From assembly GCA_946493765.1 (NCBI GenBank), contig CAMMAZ010000001.1, forward strand, positions 1 through 64,000: a stretch of 64,000 nt of DNA, read 5' to 3'. The DNA is from an uncultured Clostridia bacterium. GTDB taxonomy: Bacteria > Bacillota > Clostridia > Oscillospirales > Acutalibacteraceae. The translations under genes and the position numbers were made by a program. Below the pieces are notes generated by a model, which made no database searches, was not told where the DNA came from, and saw only the letters and a list, made by a program, of their open reading frames with translations. This document shows positions 47,113 to 56,490 of the stretch, in pieces (position 1 is the first letter of the stretch; every line of letters begins with the position of its first letter).

Positions 47113-47118
47113 TATAAT
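47113..47118 (+). promoter_or_regulatory. -10 element of a likely hprK operon promoter
   Basis: TATAAT lies 40 bases before hprK, but the position 17 bases upstream is only TTTTAA-like, so the promoter would be weak or activator-dependent. Confidence 0.4.
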
Positions 47119-47157
47119 AAAACACAAAGTGAAATAAAATGAAAGGAATGTTGCTGT

Positions 47158-48126
47158 ATGCAAAAATTTACCGTTTCATTGGAAAAAATCATTAAGGAAT
47201 TTTCACTTGAAGTCATCCACATGCCGATTTCTCCTGACCAGATTCTGTTGGATGTTGCTGATTTAAACCGCCCGGGATTGCAGTTAAGCGGCTTTTTTGA
47301 ATATTTCGACAGCGAACGTATTCAGTTGATCGGCAGAAATGAAATCAGTTTTTTGCGGGAATTGCCGGAGCAGGTTTATCAAAAAAGAATCGACGATCTG
47401 TTTAGTAAGCAACCGCCTGCGGTGATTATCACACGCGGATTCGATGTTGACCCGCAGATTGCGTCAGCTGCTGAAAAATTCAGCGTTGCCCTGCTGCGCA
47501 CGACCGACACCACTTCCGCATTTATGACGGCGCTGAATTCCTTTTTGAATGTTCATCTGGCGCCTCGTATCACAAGGCACGGTGTTTTGGTCGAGGTCTA
47601 TGGTGAAGGTATTCTTTTGCTGGGAGAAAGCGGTGTTGGTAAAAGCGAAACTGCTATTGAGCTGATTAAGCGCGGACACCGTTTGATCGCGGACGATGCA
47701 GTCGAGATTCGGCGTGTTTCTTCTAAAACGCTTGTCGGAACGGCACCCGAGAATATTCGTCACTTCATAGAGGTGCGAGGTATCGGGATTATCAACGCAC
47801 GGCGTATTTTCGGTATGGGCTCCGTGAAACTGACGGAAAAGATCGATATGGTCATTCATCTGGAACAGTGGGACAGCAATAAAGTCTATGACCGGATGGG
47901 ACTTGACCAGGAAACCACCGAAATTTTGGGGATCAGCGTTGCATCATTGACCATCCCAATCAAACCGGGCCGGAACCTGGCGGTTATTATCGAGGTTGCC
48001 GCTATGAACAACCGGCAGAAAAAGATGGGCTATAATGCGGCGCAGGAACTGATGCACCGGCTGGGTATGCAGGATGATCAGTTGGTTGAACCTGAGGTTA
48101 AAGCGGATTGGGAATCGTTTAATTAA
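47158..48126 (+). CDS. hprK: HPr kinase/phosphorylase
   Basis: 322 residues, the usual length. The N-terminal half holds RIQLIGRNEISFL and PPAVIITRG. The C-terminal kinase domain has P-loop GESGVGKSE near 155, followed by HRLIADDAVEI, the signature EVRGIGIINARRIFG, and LEQWDSN. It phosphorylates Ser46 of HPr when sugars are plentiful and removes it otherwise, controlling CcpA-type catabolite repression. It heads hprK-glucokinase-murB-rapZ-whiA-dnaE, a clostridial arrangement linking carbon state to wall synthesis and division. Confidence 0.95.
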   Translation: MQKFTVSLEKIIKEFSLEVIHMPISPDQILLDVADLNRPGLQLSGFFEYFDSERIQLIGRNEISFLRELPEQVYQKRIDDLFSKQPPAVIITRGFDVDPQIASAAEKFSVALLRTTDTTSAFMTALNSFLNVHLAPRITRHGVLVEVYGEGILLLGESGVGKSETAIELIKRGHRLIADDAVEIRRVSSKTLVGTAPENIRHFIEVRGIGIINARRIFGMGSVKLTEKIDMVIHLEQWDSNKVYDRMGLDQETTEILGISVASLTIPIKPGRNLAVIIEVAAMNNRQKKMGYNAAQELMHRLGMQDDQLVEPEVKADWESFN

Positions 48127-48172
48127 GGCAATAAAAATTTAAAAATAAAGATTTTTTAAAGGAGAGAACAAT

Positions 48173-49129
48173 ATGATGTATACCATTGGAATTGATCTTG
48201 GCGGCACAAATATTGCAACGGCGGTCGTCAACGAAAATTTTAAAATTTTAGGCAAAGGCGAACTACCGACCAATGCGGACAGAGATGCACTCTCTATTGC
48301 CAAGGATATGGCCAAAACCGTGGATATGGCGTGTGAGGCGGCGGGCGTTTCCAAGGAATCGATTGAATGGATCGGCGTTGGCTCACCGGGTGCGGTCAAT
48401 AAAAAGACCGGCGTGATCGAATATGCAAATAATCTGCATTTTTCCAATGTTCCCCTCAAACAATATATTGAGGAACTGACGGGAATAAAATGTTATGTTG
48501 AAAATGATGCAAATGCTGCGGCTTACGGCGAATTGCTTGCAGGTGCGGGACGCGGCTACAGTGATATGGTCGCTATTACACTTGGCACCGGCGTCGGCGG
48601 TGGTGTGATCATCGACGGGAAAATTTTTGACGGCTCCAATTCCTTTGGCGCCGAACTTGGACATACCGTTATTATGGTGGACGGTGAGCGTTGCACCTGC
48701 GGACGGGACGGATGCTGGGAAGCCTATGCGTCTGCCACGGCGCTGATCCGGCAGACTAAAGCGGCCATGGAAGCGGATAAAGATTCTTACATGTGGAAAA
48801 TTGCCGATTCGCTCGATCAAGTCAATGGAAAAACTGCTTTTGACGGTATGCGTGCCGGGGATCAAACCGCCACGGCAGTTTGTGAAAAATATATTGAATA
48901 TGTCGCGTGCGGCATTACCAACATGATCAATATCTTTCAGCCGCAGATTCTTTGTATCGGCGGCGGTATTTCCAAAGAAAAGGATAACCTTTTGATCCCG
49001 ATCAAGGCTTATGTTGAAGCGAATAGATACAGCAAAGAGGCCAAACAGCAAACAGAACTGAAAATCGCACAGCTTGGCAATGATGCGGGTATTATCGGCG
49101 CTGCAATGCTCGGAAAACTTTATCAATAA
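48173..49129 (+). CDS. glcK: ROK family glucokinase
   Basis: 318 residues. ATP site GIDLGGTNIATAVV at the start, NDANAAAYGE, GTGVGGGVIIDG, and the ROK zinc-binding block CTCGRDGCWEAYAS near 175. It phosphorylates glucose (or a related hexose) from ATP. AAAGGAGAG precedes ATG 48173. Its position after hprK is functional company for sugar control. The substrate is inferred from the family. An N-acetylmannosamine kinase is a less likely alternative. Confidence 0.85.
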   Translation: MMYTIGIDLGGTNIATAVVNENFKILGKGELPTNADRDALSIAKDMAKTVDMACEAAGVSKESIEWIGVGSPGAVNKKTGVIEYANNLHFSNVPLKQYIEELTGIKCYVENDANAAAYGELLAGAGRGYSDMVAITLGTGVGGGVIIDGKIFDGSNSFGAELGHTVIMVDGERCTCGRDGCWEAYASATALIRQTKAAMEADKDSYMWKIADSLDQVNGKTAFDGMRAGDQTATAVCEKYIEYVACGITNMINIFQPQILCIGGGISKEKDNLLIPIKAYVEANRYSKEAKQQTELKIAQLGNDAGIIGAAMLGKLYQ

Positions 49130-49148
49130 TGAAACGGAGACTGTTTGA

Positions 49149-50066
49149 ATGGATGCAACGTTAAATCAATTGAAAAAATTTGCAGAAGAAAAAGGCTGTC
49201 TTTGTTTTGTGGATGAACCCATGAAAAATCATACAACCTTTAAAATCGGCGGCTCTGCGGATTTGTTTTTGCAGCCGGTCGACACTTCCTGCATAGCGGA
49301 TTTGATTTTACAATGCAATCTATTGTCTGTTCCTTATTTTATTTTGGGAAACGGTTCAAATATTCTTGTTTCCGATAAAGGCATTCGCGGCGTTGTCATC
49401 AGCACCGCGAATGCCTGCAACGCAATATCGCTGATCGATGAAACGACCATTCGCTGCGGTGCGGGCGTGCGCACCTCCCAGTTGTGTCAATTTGCTTTGC
49501 AGCATGCGATTGGCGGGTTTGAATTTTTGTGGGGTATTCCCGGAACGATCGGCGGCGCCTTGTTTATGAACGCAGGCGCCTATGGCGGTGAAATGAAGGA
49601 TATCGTATGCAATGCAGAACATATTGACGCTTCCGGCAATATCGCAACTTTTAAAAAGGATCAGCTGGAACTTGGTTACAGATCCAGTGTTTATCAAACC
49701 TGTCCGTGTGTGATTACCACCGTTGTTTTAAAAGGGCAAAAAGCCGATCAGCAAACGATCAAAAACCGGATGGATGCATTGATGGAAAAACGCAAAAGCA
49801 AACAACCGCTCGAATATCCGAGCGCCGGCAGCACATTTAAACGTCCGGAAAACGGTTATGCGGCAGCGTTGATCGAACAAAGCGGGCTCAAAGGCTTTCA
49901 TGTCGGCGACGCGATGGTAAGCCCAAAACACAGCGGTTTTATTATCAATACCGGAAACGCTTCGGCAAACGATGTGAAAGAACTGATTCGGCAGGTGCAA
50001 AAAATCGTTTTTGAAAAAACAAACACGCATTTGCAATGTGAAATTAAAATGATCGGAGAAGAATAG
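49149..50066 (+). CDS. murB: UDP-N-acetylenolpyruvoylglucosamine reductase MurB
   Basis: 305 residues, the type II length without the extra loop of E. coli MurB. FAD-binding KIGGSADLFLQP, LGNGSNILVSDKGIRG, GTIGGALFMNAGAYGGEM, ELGYRSS, and the acid/base Ser in YPSAGSTFKRP. It completes UDP-MurNAc synthesis in the cytoplasm. Forty bases with no terminator separate it from rapZ. Confidence 0.97.
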   Translation: MDATLNQLKKFAEEKGCLCFVDEPMKNHTTFKIGGSADLFLQPVDTSCIADLILQCNLLSVPYFILGNGSNILVSDKGIRGVVISTANACNAISLIDETTIRCGAGVRTSQLCQFALQHAIGGFEFLWGIPGTIGGALFMNAGAYGGEMKDIVCNAEHIDASGNIATFKKDQLELGYRSSVYQTCPCVITTVVLKGQKADQQTIKNRMDALMEKRKSKQPLEYPSAGSTFKRPENGYAAALIEQSGLKGFHVGDAMVSPKHSGFIINTGNASANDVKELIRQVQKIVFEKTNTHLQCEIKMIGEE

Positions 50067-50107
50067 ACCTTTTGTTCCACCTATAACCAGAAGAAAGGAG
50101 TCCCAAA

Positions 50108-50983
50108 ATGAATTTTGTGATCGTGACAGGTTATTCCGGCGCAGGCAAAACAAAAGCGATCAGTGTGTTTGAAGACATGGGCTATTATTGTATTGACAAT
50201 ATCCCCCCTGCCCTGATCAAAAGTTTTGCCATGCTTTTGAAAGAAAGCGGTAACTTTGAAAAGGTCGCAATCGTCACCGACACCCGCGGTAAAGAATTTT
50301 TCAGCGGTTTGTTAAGCGGTCTGCATGAGCTGCAGGCTGCCGGGGTGAATTACCGCGTTTTGTTTTTGGAAGCGAACGACGATGTGATCGCCAACCGGTA
50401 TAAAGAAACACGTAAAAAACATCCGCTATATGACGAGGCGGGCGGCTCTACCCGAAAAGCGGTGGAATATGAAAAAGAGTTGTTGGCGCCGATCCGGGAA
50501 CATGCCGATTATGTGATCGATACTTCGCTGACCACGCCGGCAGAACTCAAAGAGCGCATCATCAAGAACTTTGCGGATAATCCCGAAAATTCCTTTACGA
50601 TCCAGTGCATGTCCTTCGGCTTTAAATACGGTCCCGCCATCGAAGCGGATCTGATGTTTGATGTGCGCTGTCTGCCCAATCCGTTTTATGTGGACAAACT
50701 CCGGCAGAAAACAGGATTGGACAAAAACGTGCGGGATTATGTGCTTGCGAATCAGACGGCAGTGGATACACTTCAAAAAATCACCGATCTTTTGGATTTT
50801 TTGATTCCATTATACCAAAAAGAAGGAAAAACACAGTTGGTGATCGCGTTCGGCTGTACCGGCGGAAAACACCGTTCCGTCACCTTTGCGGAACAGTTAT
50901 ACCATCATTTTTATGAACAGGGCAAACGTGTAACTGTTGTGCACAGAGATATAAAAAGACATACCTTATCCAACGGAGTGTGA
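50108..50983 (+). CDS. rapZ: RNase adapter/nucleotide-binding protein RapZ
   Basis: 291 residues. P-loop GYSGAGKTKAI at the start, the DNIPP motif near 35, VTDTRG, DDVIANRYKETRKKHPL, DVRCLPNPFYVDKLR, and the C-terminal VIAFGCTGGKHRSV loop. Firmicute RapZ (YvcJ) binds ATP/GTP and influences competence and wall metabolism; in E. coli it guides RNase E to GlmZ. The P-loop reads GKTKA in place of the usual GKSTA. The stop lies 5 bases before whiA. Confidence 0.92.
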   Translation: MNFVIVTGYSGAGKTKAISVFEDMGYYCIDNIPPALIKSFAMLLKESGNFEKVAIVTDTRGKEFFSGLLSGLHELQAAGVNYRVLFLEANDDVIANRYKETRKKHPLYDEAGGSTRKAVEYEKELLAPIREHADYVIDTSLTTPAELKERIIKNFADNPENSFTIQCMSFGFKYGPAIEADLMFDVRCLPNPFYVDKLRQKTGLDKNVRDYVLANQTAVDTLQKITDLLDFLIPLYQKEGKTQLVIAFGCTGGKHRSVTFAEQLYHHFYEQGKRVTVVHRDIKRHTLSNGV

Positions 50984-50988
50984 TCCGA

Positions 50989-51858
50989 TTGTCCTTTTCC
51001 ACGGATGTTAAAAATGAAATTTTAAACACATGGTCGAAAAAGGCTTGCTGTAAAAACAGTGAGACTTATGGTCTATTATTGTTTGGCGGGACATTTTCAT
51101 CCCGGAATATCACCTGCACATCGGAAAATGAAAATGTGATCCGGCACTTCAAATCCATGCTATGGAAAACACAAAATGCAGAATGTGAAATGCAAATCCA
51201 GCATAATAATTATACCGCTGTGGTAGATCAAGCCCGGACAAGCGATGTTTTTCTGCATTTTGAAACCTATAACCTTGATTTTGACCGTTTATTTGTGTGC
51301 GAAAAATGCAGATCAGCTTTTATCCGCGGCGCTTTTTTAACAGGCGGATTTATCAGCGATCCGCAAAAAGAATACCATCTGGAATTCACTTCAAAAAGTG
51401 AGATCGCTGCATGGAATTTGTGTAAAACATTAAACGAAACCGGCATTTTTGCTAAACTGACCGAGCGCAGCCGAAAATTTGTGGTTTATCTGAAAGAAAG
51501 CGAACAGATTGAGGATTGCCTGACACTGCTTGGAGCGACCGGCGCCGCTTTGGAAATGATGAACACAAAAATATATAAGGATATTCGTAACAATGTCAAC
51601 CGTGTGACCAATTTTGAAACCGCCAACATCAAAAAAACTGCGCAAAGCAGCGCCAGACAATTGGAAGCGATCGAAAAAATTGAATTTGCCGGCAAAATGG
51701 CTTCCCTGCCGGATGAACTGCAAACCGTCGCTAAGATACGACTTGAAAATCCGGAAGCATCAACGGCTGAAATCGCAAAGCTGCTGGGACTGAGCCGGTC
51801 GGGTGTGCATCACAGGCTGGCAAAATTGATCGACATTGCAAAAGAGCTGCAAGGGTGA
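50989..51858 (+). CDS. whiA: DNA-binding protein WhiA
   Basis: 289 residues. An N-terminal LAGLIDADG-like fold (FIRGAFLTGGFISDPQKEYHLEF in outline, key FIRGAFLTGG) and a C-terminal helix-turn-helix ending LGLSRSGVHHRLAKL. The TTG at 50989 is the best start because WhiA begins MSFS and GGAG lies 10 bases upstream; the GTG at 50980 is too close to that site. WhiA controls division and nucleoid organisation in Firmicutes. It follows rapZ without the yvcK gene usually between them. dnaE begins 7 bases later. Confidence 0.93.
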   Translation: MSFSTDVKNEILNTWSKKACCKNSETYGLLLFGGTFSSRNITCTSENENVIRHFKSMLWKTQNAECEMQIQHNNYTAVVDQARTSDVFLHFETYNLDFDRLFVCEKCRSAFIRGAFLTGGFISDPQKEYHLEFTSKSEIAAWNLCKTLNETGIFAKLTERSRKFVVYLKESEQIEDCLTLLGATGAALEMMNTKIYKDIRNNVNRVTNFETANIKKTAQSSARQLEAIEKIEFAGKMASLPDELQTVAKIRLENPEASTAEIAKLLGLSRSGVHHRLAKLIDIAKELQG

Positions 51859-51865
51859 ATCGTTT

Positions 51866-54800
51866 ATGTCTTTTTGTCATTTACATCTGCATACGGAATA
51901 CAGCTTGCTCGACGGCGCGTGCCGGATAAGCGAGCTGATTTCTGATGTCAAAAAGAAAGGCATGGACGCTGTCGCTATCACCGATCACGGCGTGATGTAT
52001 GGTGTGATCGACTTTTATAAGGAAGCGAAAAAGCAAGGTATCAAACCGGTAATCGGCTGCGAAATCTATGTTGCCGCGCGAACGAGATTTGATAAAACGC
52101 ATGCTTTAGATGCACAAAGTAATCATTTGGTACTGCTTTGTGAAAACAACAAGGGCTATGAAAACCTGTGCAAAATCGTTTCACAGGCCTTTATTGAAGG
52201 CTTTTATTATAAGCCGCGGGCCGATCACGAACTGCTTGCACAGCACAGCGAGGGGCTGATCGCCCTGTCCGCCTGTTTGCAGGGCGAGATTCCGCAGGCG
52301 CTGTTAAACGGTAATTATGAAAAGGCAAAAGAAACGGCGCTCAACTATCAATCGATTTTCGGAAAGGACAACTTTTTTCTGGAAATCCAAAATCACGGTA
52401 TTCGTGAGCAGCTGCAGATTCTACCCTTACTTGCCAAACTTTCCGAAGAAACAGGCATTCCCCTGGTTGCGACAAACGATGCGCATTATATCCATAAAAC
52501 CGACAGCAGAATGCAAAAATGCCTGATTTTGATCGGCACGAATAAGACTGTTAACGACGACGACACGCTGGAATTTCAAACAGAAGAATTCTATGTGAAA
52601 ACAGAAGATGAAATGCGCGCGCTGTTTTCCAATTATCCGCAAGCGGTCGATATCACGCAGCAGATTGCTGACCGATGCGATGTCGATCTGGAATTTGGAA
52701 AAACAAAACTCCCCCATTTTCAACTGCCGGACGATTCGATCAGTCATGAAGACTATTTTAAGCAGTTATGTTATGCGGGCCTTGAAAATATCGCGCACAA
52801 AACCGGCGATCCGGAATATGAGCAACGTTTGTCTTATGAAATCGATGTGATCACAAAAATGGGATTCATCGATTATTTTCTGATTGTAAGCGATTTTGTC
52901 AATTTTGCAAAATCGCAGGATATTCCGGTGGGTCCCGGTCGTGGATCCGGCGCTGCAAGTCTTGCGGCATACTGTCTTGGCATCACTGCCATTGACCCGA
53001 TTCGATATAATCTTTTGTTTGAACGTTTTTTAAATCCGGAACGGGTCACGATGCCGGACTTTGATATTGATTTTTGTTATATCCGCAGGCAGGAAGTGAT
53101 CGATTACGTTGTGCGCAAATACGGGAGCGATCATGTCGCGCAAATCATCACGTTCGGAACACTGGCGGCAAGAGCAGCCGTTCGCGACGTCGGCAGAGCG
53201 CTCGCTATTCCCTACGGTACGGTGGACGCCACGGCAAAGCTGATTCCGAATGAACTGAATCAAACGATCCAAAACGCCATGCGTGAATCTAAGGAATTAA
53301 AGGAACTTTATGACAATAACGAGGATATTCACGCTCTGCTTGAGATGGCGATGCGCGTGGAGGGCATGCCGCGGCATGCGTCCACCCACGCGGCCGGCGT
53401 TGTCATCACGCAAAAGCCGGTTTCTTCTTATGTTCCGCTGGCTTTGAATGATGAAAGCGTCGTCACCCAGTATACCATGACGGAGCTGGAAGAAATCGGT
53501 CTTTTGAAGATGGATTTTCTCGGACTGCGCAACCTGACGGTCATCAACGACTGTGTGACGCTGATCCGCCGCAAAGAACCGGATTTTAAAATTGAAAACA
53601 TTCCGCTGGATGATCCGGCTGTTTTTGATATGTTTTCTAAAGGGCTGACCGAAGGCGTTTTTCAGTTTGAATCGCCGGGCATGAAACGCGTGATGGTTGA
53701 ATTAAAACCACAGTCGCTGGAAGATCTGATCGCGCTGATTTCTCTTTACCGTCCCGGTCCGATGCAGTCGATCCCGAAATACATTCAAAACCGGCATCAT
53801 CCGGAAAATGTTTCCTACCCCACTCCCCTTTTAAAGCCGATTTTGGACGTGACCTATGGTTGTCTGGTTTATCAGGAGCAGGTCATGCAGGTGTTCCGGC
53901 AACTGGCGGGATATTCGTTGGGAAAAGCGGATATCGTTCGCCGTGCAATGGCGAAAAAGAAGCATGATGTTCTGGAAAAGGAACGCGTTCATTTTATTGC
54001 GGGCTGTGAAAAAAACGGAATCGATAAAAAAGTTGCCGTTTCCCTGTTTGATGAAATCAGTGCCTTTTCCTCCTATGCGTTTAACAAGGCGCATGCTGCG
54101 GCTTATGCGACCGTTTCATATCAAACGGCCTATTTAAAAGCGCATTATAAAACGGAATATATGGCAGGACTTTTGACCAGTATTTTAGACCGGCAAAATA
54201 AAATCCGAAGCTATATCACCGAATGTGAACGCTTAAAAATCAAGCTTTTGCCGCCGCATGTCAACAAAAGTCACTATAATTTTTCTGCGGAGGGAAAAAA
54301 CATCCGTTTTGGCTTGCTGGCGATTAAAAATGTCGGCAGAGGTCTGTTGGATCATTTGGTAAAGGATCGGGAGCAAAACGGAGAATTTACCGACTTTTAT
54401 GATTTTTGCAAACGCATGTATTCCCGCGATTTAAACCGCCGCGCACTCGAAAGCCTGATCAAAAGCGGTTCGCTTGACAATCTGGGCGCTAATCGGCATG
54501 AAATGCTCGACAGCATTGATTATCTGCTGGAAACGCTTAGTGCAGACAGAGCCAAAAATGTCGAAGGACAGCTGGGGTTGTTTGATTTATCCGGTGAAAA
54601 ACAAAAGGCGTTTACCATTCGGAAAACAGAAGAATTTCCAAAAAGCGAACTGTTAAAGTTTGAAAAAGAAGTTGTCGGTTTTTATTTGTCCGGTCATCCG
54701 ATGCAGCAGCTGCATATTCCCGGCGGTATACCGATCTCTGCATTTTTTGAAGAAGACAATGAACAGGCATTGCCGGACAACCAACGGGTCATTGTTGCGG

Positions 54801-55249
54801 CCATGATCGAAAAAATCAAGAAAAAAACAACCAAAAACGGCGATACAATGGCATTTTTAACGGTAGAAGATAACAGCGCTTCGATCGAAATGCTGGTATT
54901 TCCGAAAACGCTTTCCAAATATGGCACGCTGATCAGAGAAGGAAATATTTTAAAAATCACGGCGCGGCTCAGTTTGCAGGAGGACAAGGAACCGCAGCTG
55001 ATCTGTGAAGCATTGGAGCCATACAAACAGCAAAAAACGATGTATTTAAAAATTCCCGCTTTAGAAAGTGAGATCTTTCAAAGCTGCTGTGACCTGATCC
55101 ACCGTTATCCGGGCGATTGTGAAGTGATTTTTTACTGCGCGGATAATAAGAAAACCTTAAAATATAAAAAAAGCTGCGATCCCATCCCCCCGCTGCAAGC
55201 TGCGCTTGCGAAATTACTTGGTGAAAATAACCTAAAAATAAAAGCATGA
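51866..55249 (+). CDS. dnaE: DNA polymerase III alpha subunit DnaE
   Basis: 1,127 residues. A PHP domain starts with HLHLHTEYSLLDG and ends at VATNDAHYI. The C-family polymerase core has GPGRGSGAASLAAYCLGI, the catalytic aspartates in PDFDIDFC, and FVFNKAHAAAYA-like SYAFNKAHAAAYATVSYQ. A helix-hairpin-helix region (ALESLIKSG) and an OB domain (VIVAAMIEKIKKK) follow. In Firmicutes with PolC it extends primers on the lagging strand. ATG 51866 follows AAGGGTGA. It ends in the terminator shared with the convergent U32 gene. Confidence 0.95.
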   Translation: MSFCHLHLHTEYSLLDGACRISELISDVKKKGMDAVAITDHGVMYGVIDFYKEAKKQGIKPVIGCEIYVAARTRFDKTHALDAQSNHLVLLCENNKGYENLCKIVSQAFIEGFYYKPRADHELLAQHSEGLIALSACLQGEIPQALLNGNYEKAKETALNYQSIFGKDNFFLEIQNHGIREQLQILPLLAKLSEETGIPLVATNDAHYIHKTDSRMQKCLILIGTNKTVNDDDTLEFQTEEFYVKTEDEMRALFSNYPQAVDITQQIADRCDVDLEFGKTKLPHFQLPDDSISHEDYFKQLCYAGLENIAHKTGDPEYEQRLSYEIDVITKMGFIDYFLIVSDFVNFAKSQDIPVGPGRGSGAASLAAYCLGITAIDPIRYNLLFERFLNPERVTMPDFDIDFCYIRRQEVIDYVVRKYGSDHVAQIITFGTLAARAAVRDVGRALAIPYGTVDATAKLIPNELNQTIQNAMRESKELKELYDNNEDIHALLEMAMRVEGMPRHASTHAAGVVITQKPVSSYVPLALNDESVVTQYTMTELEEIGLLKMDFLGLRNLTVINDCVTLIRRKEPDFKIENIPLDDPAVFDMFSKGLTEGVFQFESPGMKRVMVELKPQSLEDLIALISLYRPGPMQSIPKYIQNRHHPENVSYPTPLLKPILDVTYGCLVYQEQVMQVFRQLAGYSLGKADIVRRAMAKKKHDVLEKERVHFIAGCEKNGIDKKVAVSLFDEISAFSSYAFNKAHAAAYATVSYQTAYLKAHYKTEYMAGLLTSILDRQNKIRSYITECERLKIKLLPPHVNKSHYNFSAEGKNIRFGLLAIKNVGRGLLDHLVKDREQNGEFTDFYDFCKRMYSRDLNRRALESLIKSGSLDNLGANRHEMLDSIDYLLETLSADRAKNVEGQLGLFDLSGEKQKAFTIRKTEEFPKSELLKFEKEVVGFYLSGHPMQQLHIPGGIPISAFFEEDNEQALPDNQRVIVAAMIEKIKKKTTKNGDTMAFLTVEDNSASIEMLVFPKTLSKYGTLIREGNILKITARLSLQEDKEPQLICEALEPYKQQKTMYLKIPALESEIFQSCCDLIHRYPGDCEVIFYCADNKKTLKYKKSCDPIPPLQAALAKLLGENNLKIKA

Positions 55250-55268
55250 CAAAAGTCATGCTTTTATT
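55237..55268. terminator. bidirectional terminator between dnaE and the U32 gene
   Basis: A 14-bp perfect stem (55237-55250 with 55255-55268) closes an AAAA loop and contains both stop codons. A/T runs on each side serve both strands. Confidence 0.85.
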
Positions 55269-56490
55269 TTTGTATGCGCAAAAATGCACCTTTCTTTAGC
55301 GGTGGACTTTTAAATTTCACGATCTGCGCCGCATGCTTTGCACTTTCGATTTGCTGCATATCCTTGTCAAACAACGCGTCCACTGTGATCAAAAACTGTC
55401 TGCCCGGTTCCAGCACATCATAGTTTCCAGGATAAAATTTGTTGCGCTGTAAAACCGTTGCAATACCGTCTTGATAATCCTGCACAACGCCGATCAATTC
55501 ATATTCCCGGATATATCCGCCATTGTCATAAACCTGTCCGGATCTAGGCGTGCCGAAATAAAATCCGGTCGAATAAACGCGATGGCTGATTTTATAAACC
55601 TCTTCAACGATCGCAGGATCCGGACGGTAACCGGCGCTGTATCCGCTATTGATAAATCCGTCCGCCGCCTGCCGGTATGCATAGGTCACCGCCGCAGTAT
55701 AGTATTCCGTTTTGGCACGGCCTTCGATTTTAAAGCTGGTGATCCCTGCCTGATACAATTCTGGCAGGTGTTCGATCAAACACAGATCCTTTGCATTTAA
55801 AATATAGCTGCCGGTATCTTCCTGCACGACCGGCATGTATTCTCCCGGACGTTTTTCTTCGACCAGCCGGTATTTCCAGCGGCAGGGCTGTGCGCAGTCT
55901 CCCCGGTTGGCATCCCGTCCTGTTAAATAATCGGATAATAAACACCGGCCGGAAACGGACATGCAGATCGAGCCGTGCACAAACGCTTCCAATTCCAGAT
56001 CCTGCGGCGTTTGCGCTCGGATTTGAGCGATTTCCTCCAATGTCAATTCCCTAGCCAACACCACGCGGTTAGCGCCGAGATTATAATAAAACATCGCCGA
56101 CTGGTAATTGACAATCCCCGTTTGCACCGAAATATGCAGTTCGCAGTGCGGCGCATATTTCTTAACAAGATCGATGCATCCGACGTCAGTGACAATAAAT
56201 GCATCAACGCCCGCATCTGCCGCAGTTTCAATAAACTGCGGCAAAGCCGGCAATTCATCGTTGCGCGGCAGCGTGTTGAGCGTTAAATAAGCCTTTTTAT
56301 TTGCAGTATGTGCGTAAGACACAGCGGTTTTCATTTCATCCGCCGTTAAATTTCCGGGCGCCGCACGCATGCCAAACTGCTTGCCGCCGAAATAGACCGC
56401 GTCGGCGCCAAAATCAACAGCCGCTTTAAAACGTGTGAGATCGCCTGCAGGGGACAAAATTTCAATCGGATGATTCAAGTCTTTGCTCAT
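55264..56490 (-). CDS. U32 family peptidase-like protein (TrhP type)
   Basis: 408 residues. TIM-barrel pattern IEILSPAGDLTRFKAAVDFGADAVYFGG in outline (motif SPAGDL and GADAVYFGG), VHGSICMSVSGRCLLS, and the U32 signature GRDANRGDCAQPCRWKY with cysteines. A small C-terminal beta domain follows. In B. subtilis and E. coli, relatives (TrhP) make 5-hydroxyuridine in tRNA; others were called collagenases. Here mltG is directly upstream, as in the Bacillus yrr region, which supports TrhP. ATG 56490 overlaps mltG by TAATG. Confidence 0.85.
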   Translation of the reverse strand: MSKDLNHPIEILSPAGDLTRFKAAVDFGADAVYFGGKQFGMRAAPGNLTADEMKTAVSYAHTANKKAYLTLNTLPRNDELPALPQFIETAADAGVDAFIVTDVGCIDLVKKYAPHCELHISVQTGIVNYQSAMFYYNLGANRVVLARELTLEEIAQIRAQTPQDLELEAFVHGSICMSVSGRCLLSDYLTGRDANRGDCAQPCRWKYRLVEEKRPGEYMPVVQEDTGSYILNAKDLCLIEHLPELYQAGITSFKIEGRAKTEYYTAAVTYAYRQAADGFINSGYSAGYRPDPAIVEEVYKISHRVYSTGFYFGTPRSGQVYDNGGYIREYELIGVVQDYQDGIATVLQRNKFYPGNYDVLEPGRQFLITVDALFDKDMQQIESAKHAAQIVKFKSPPLKKGAFLRIQK

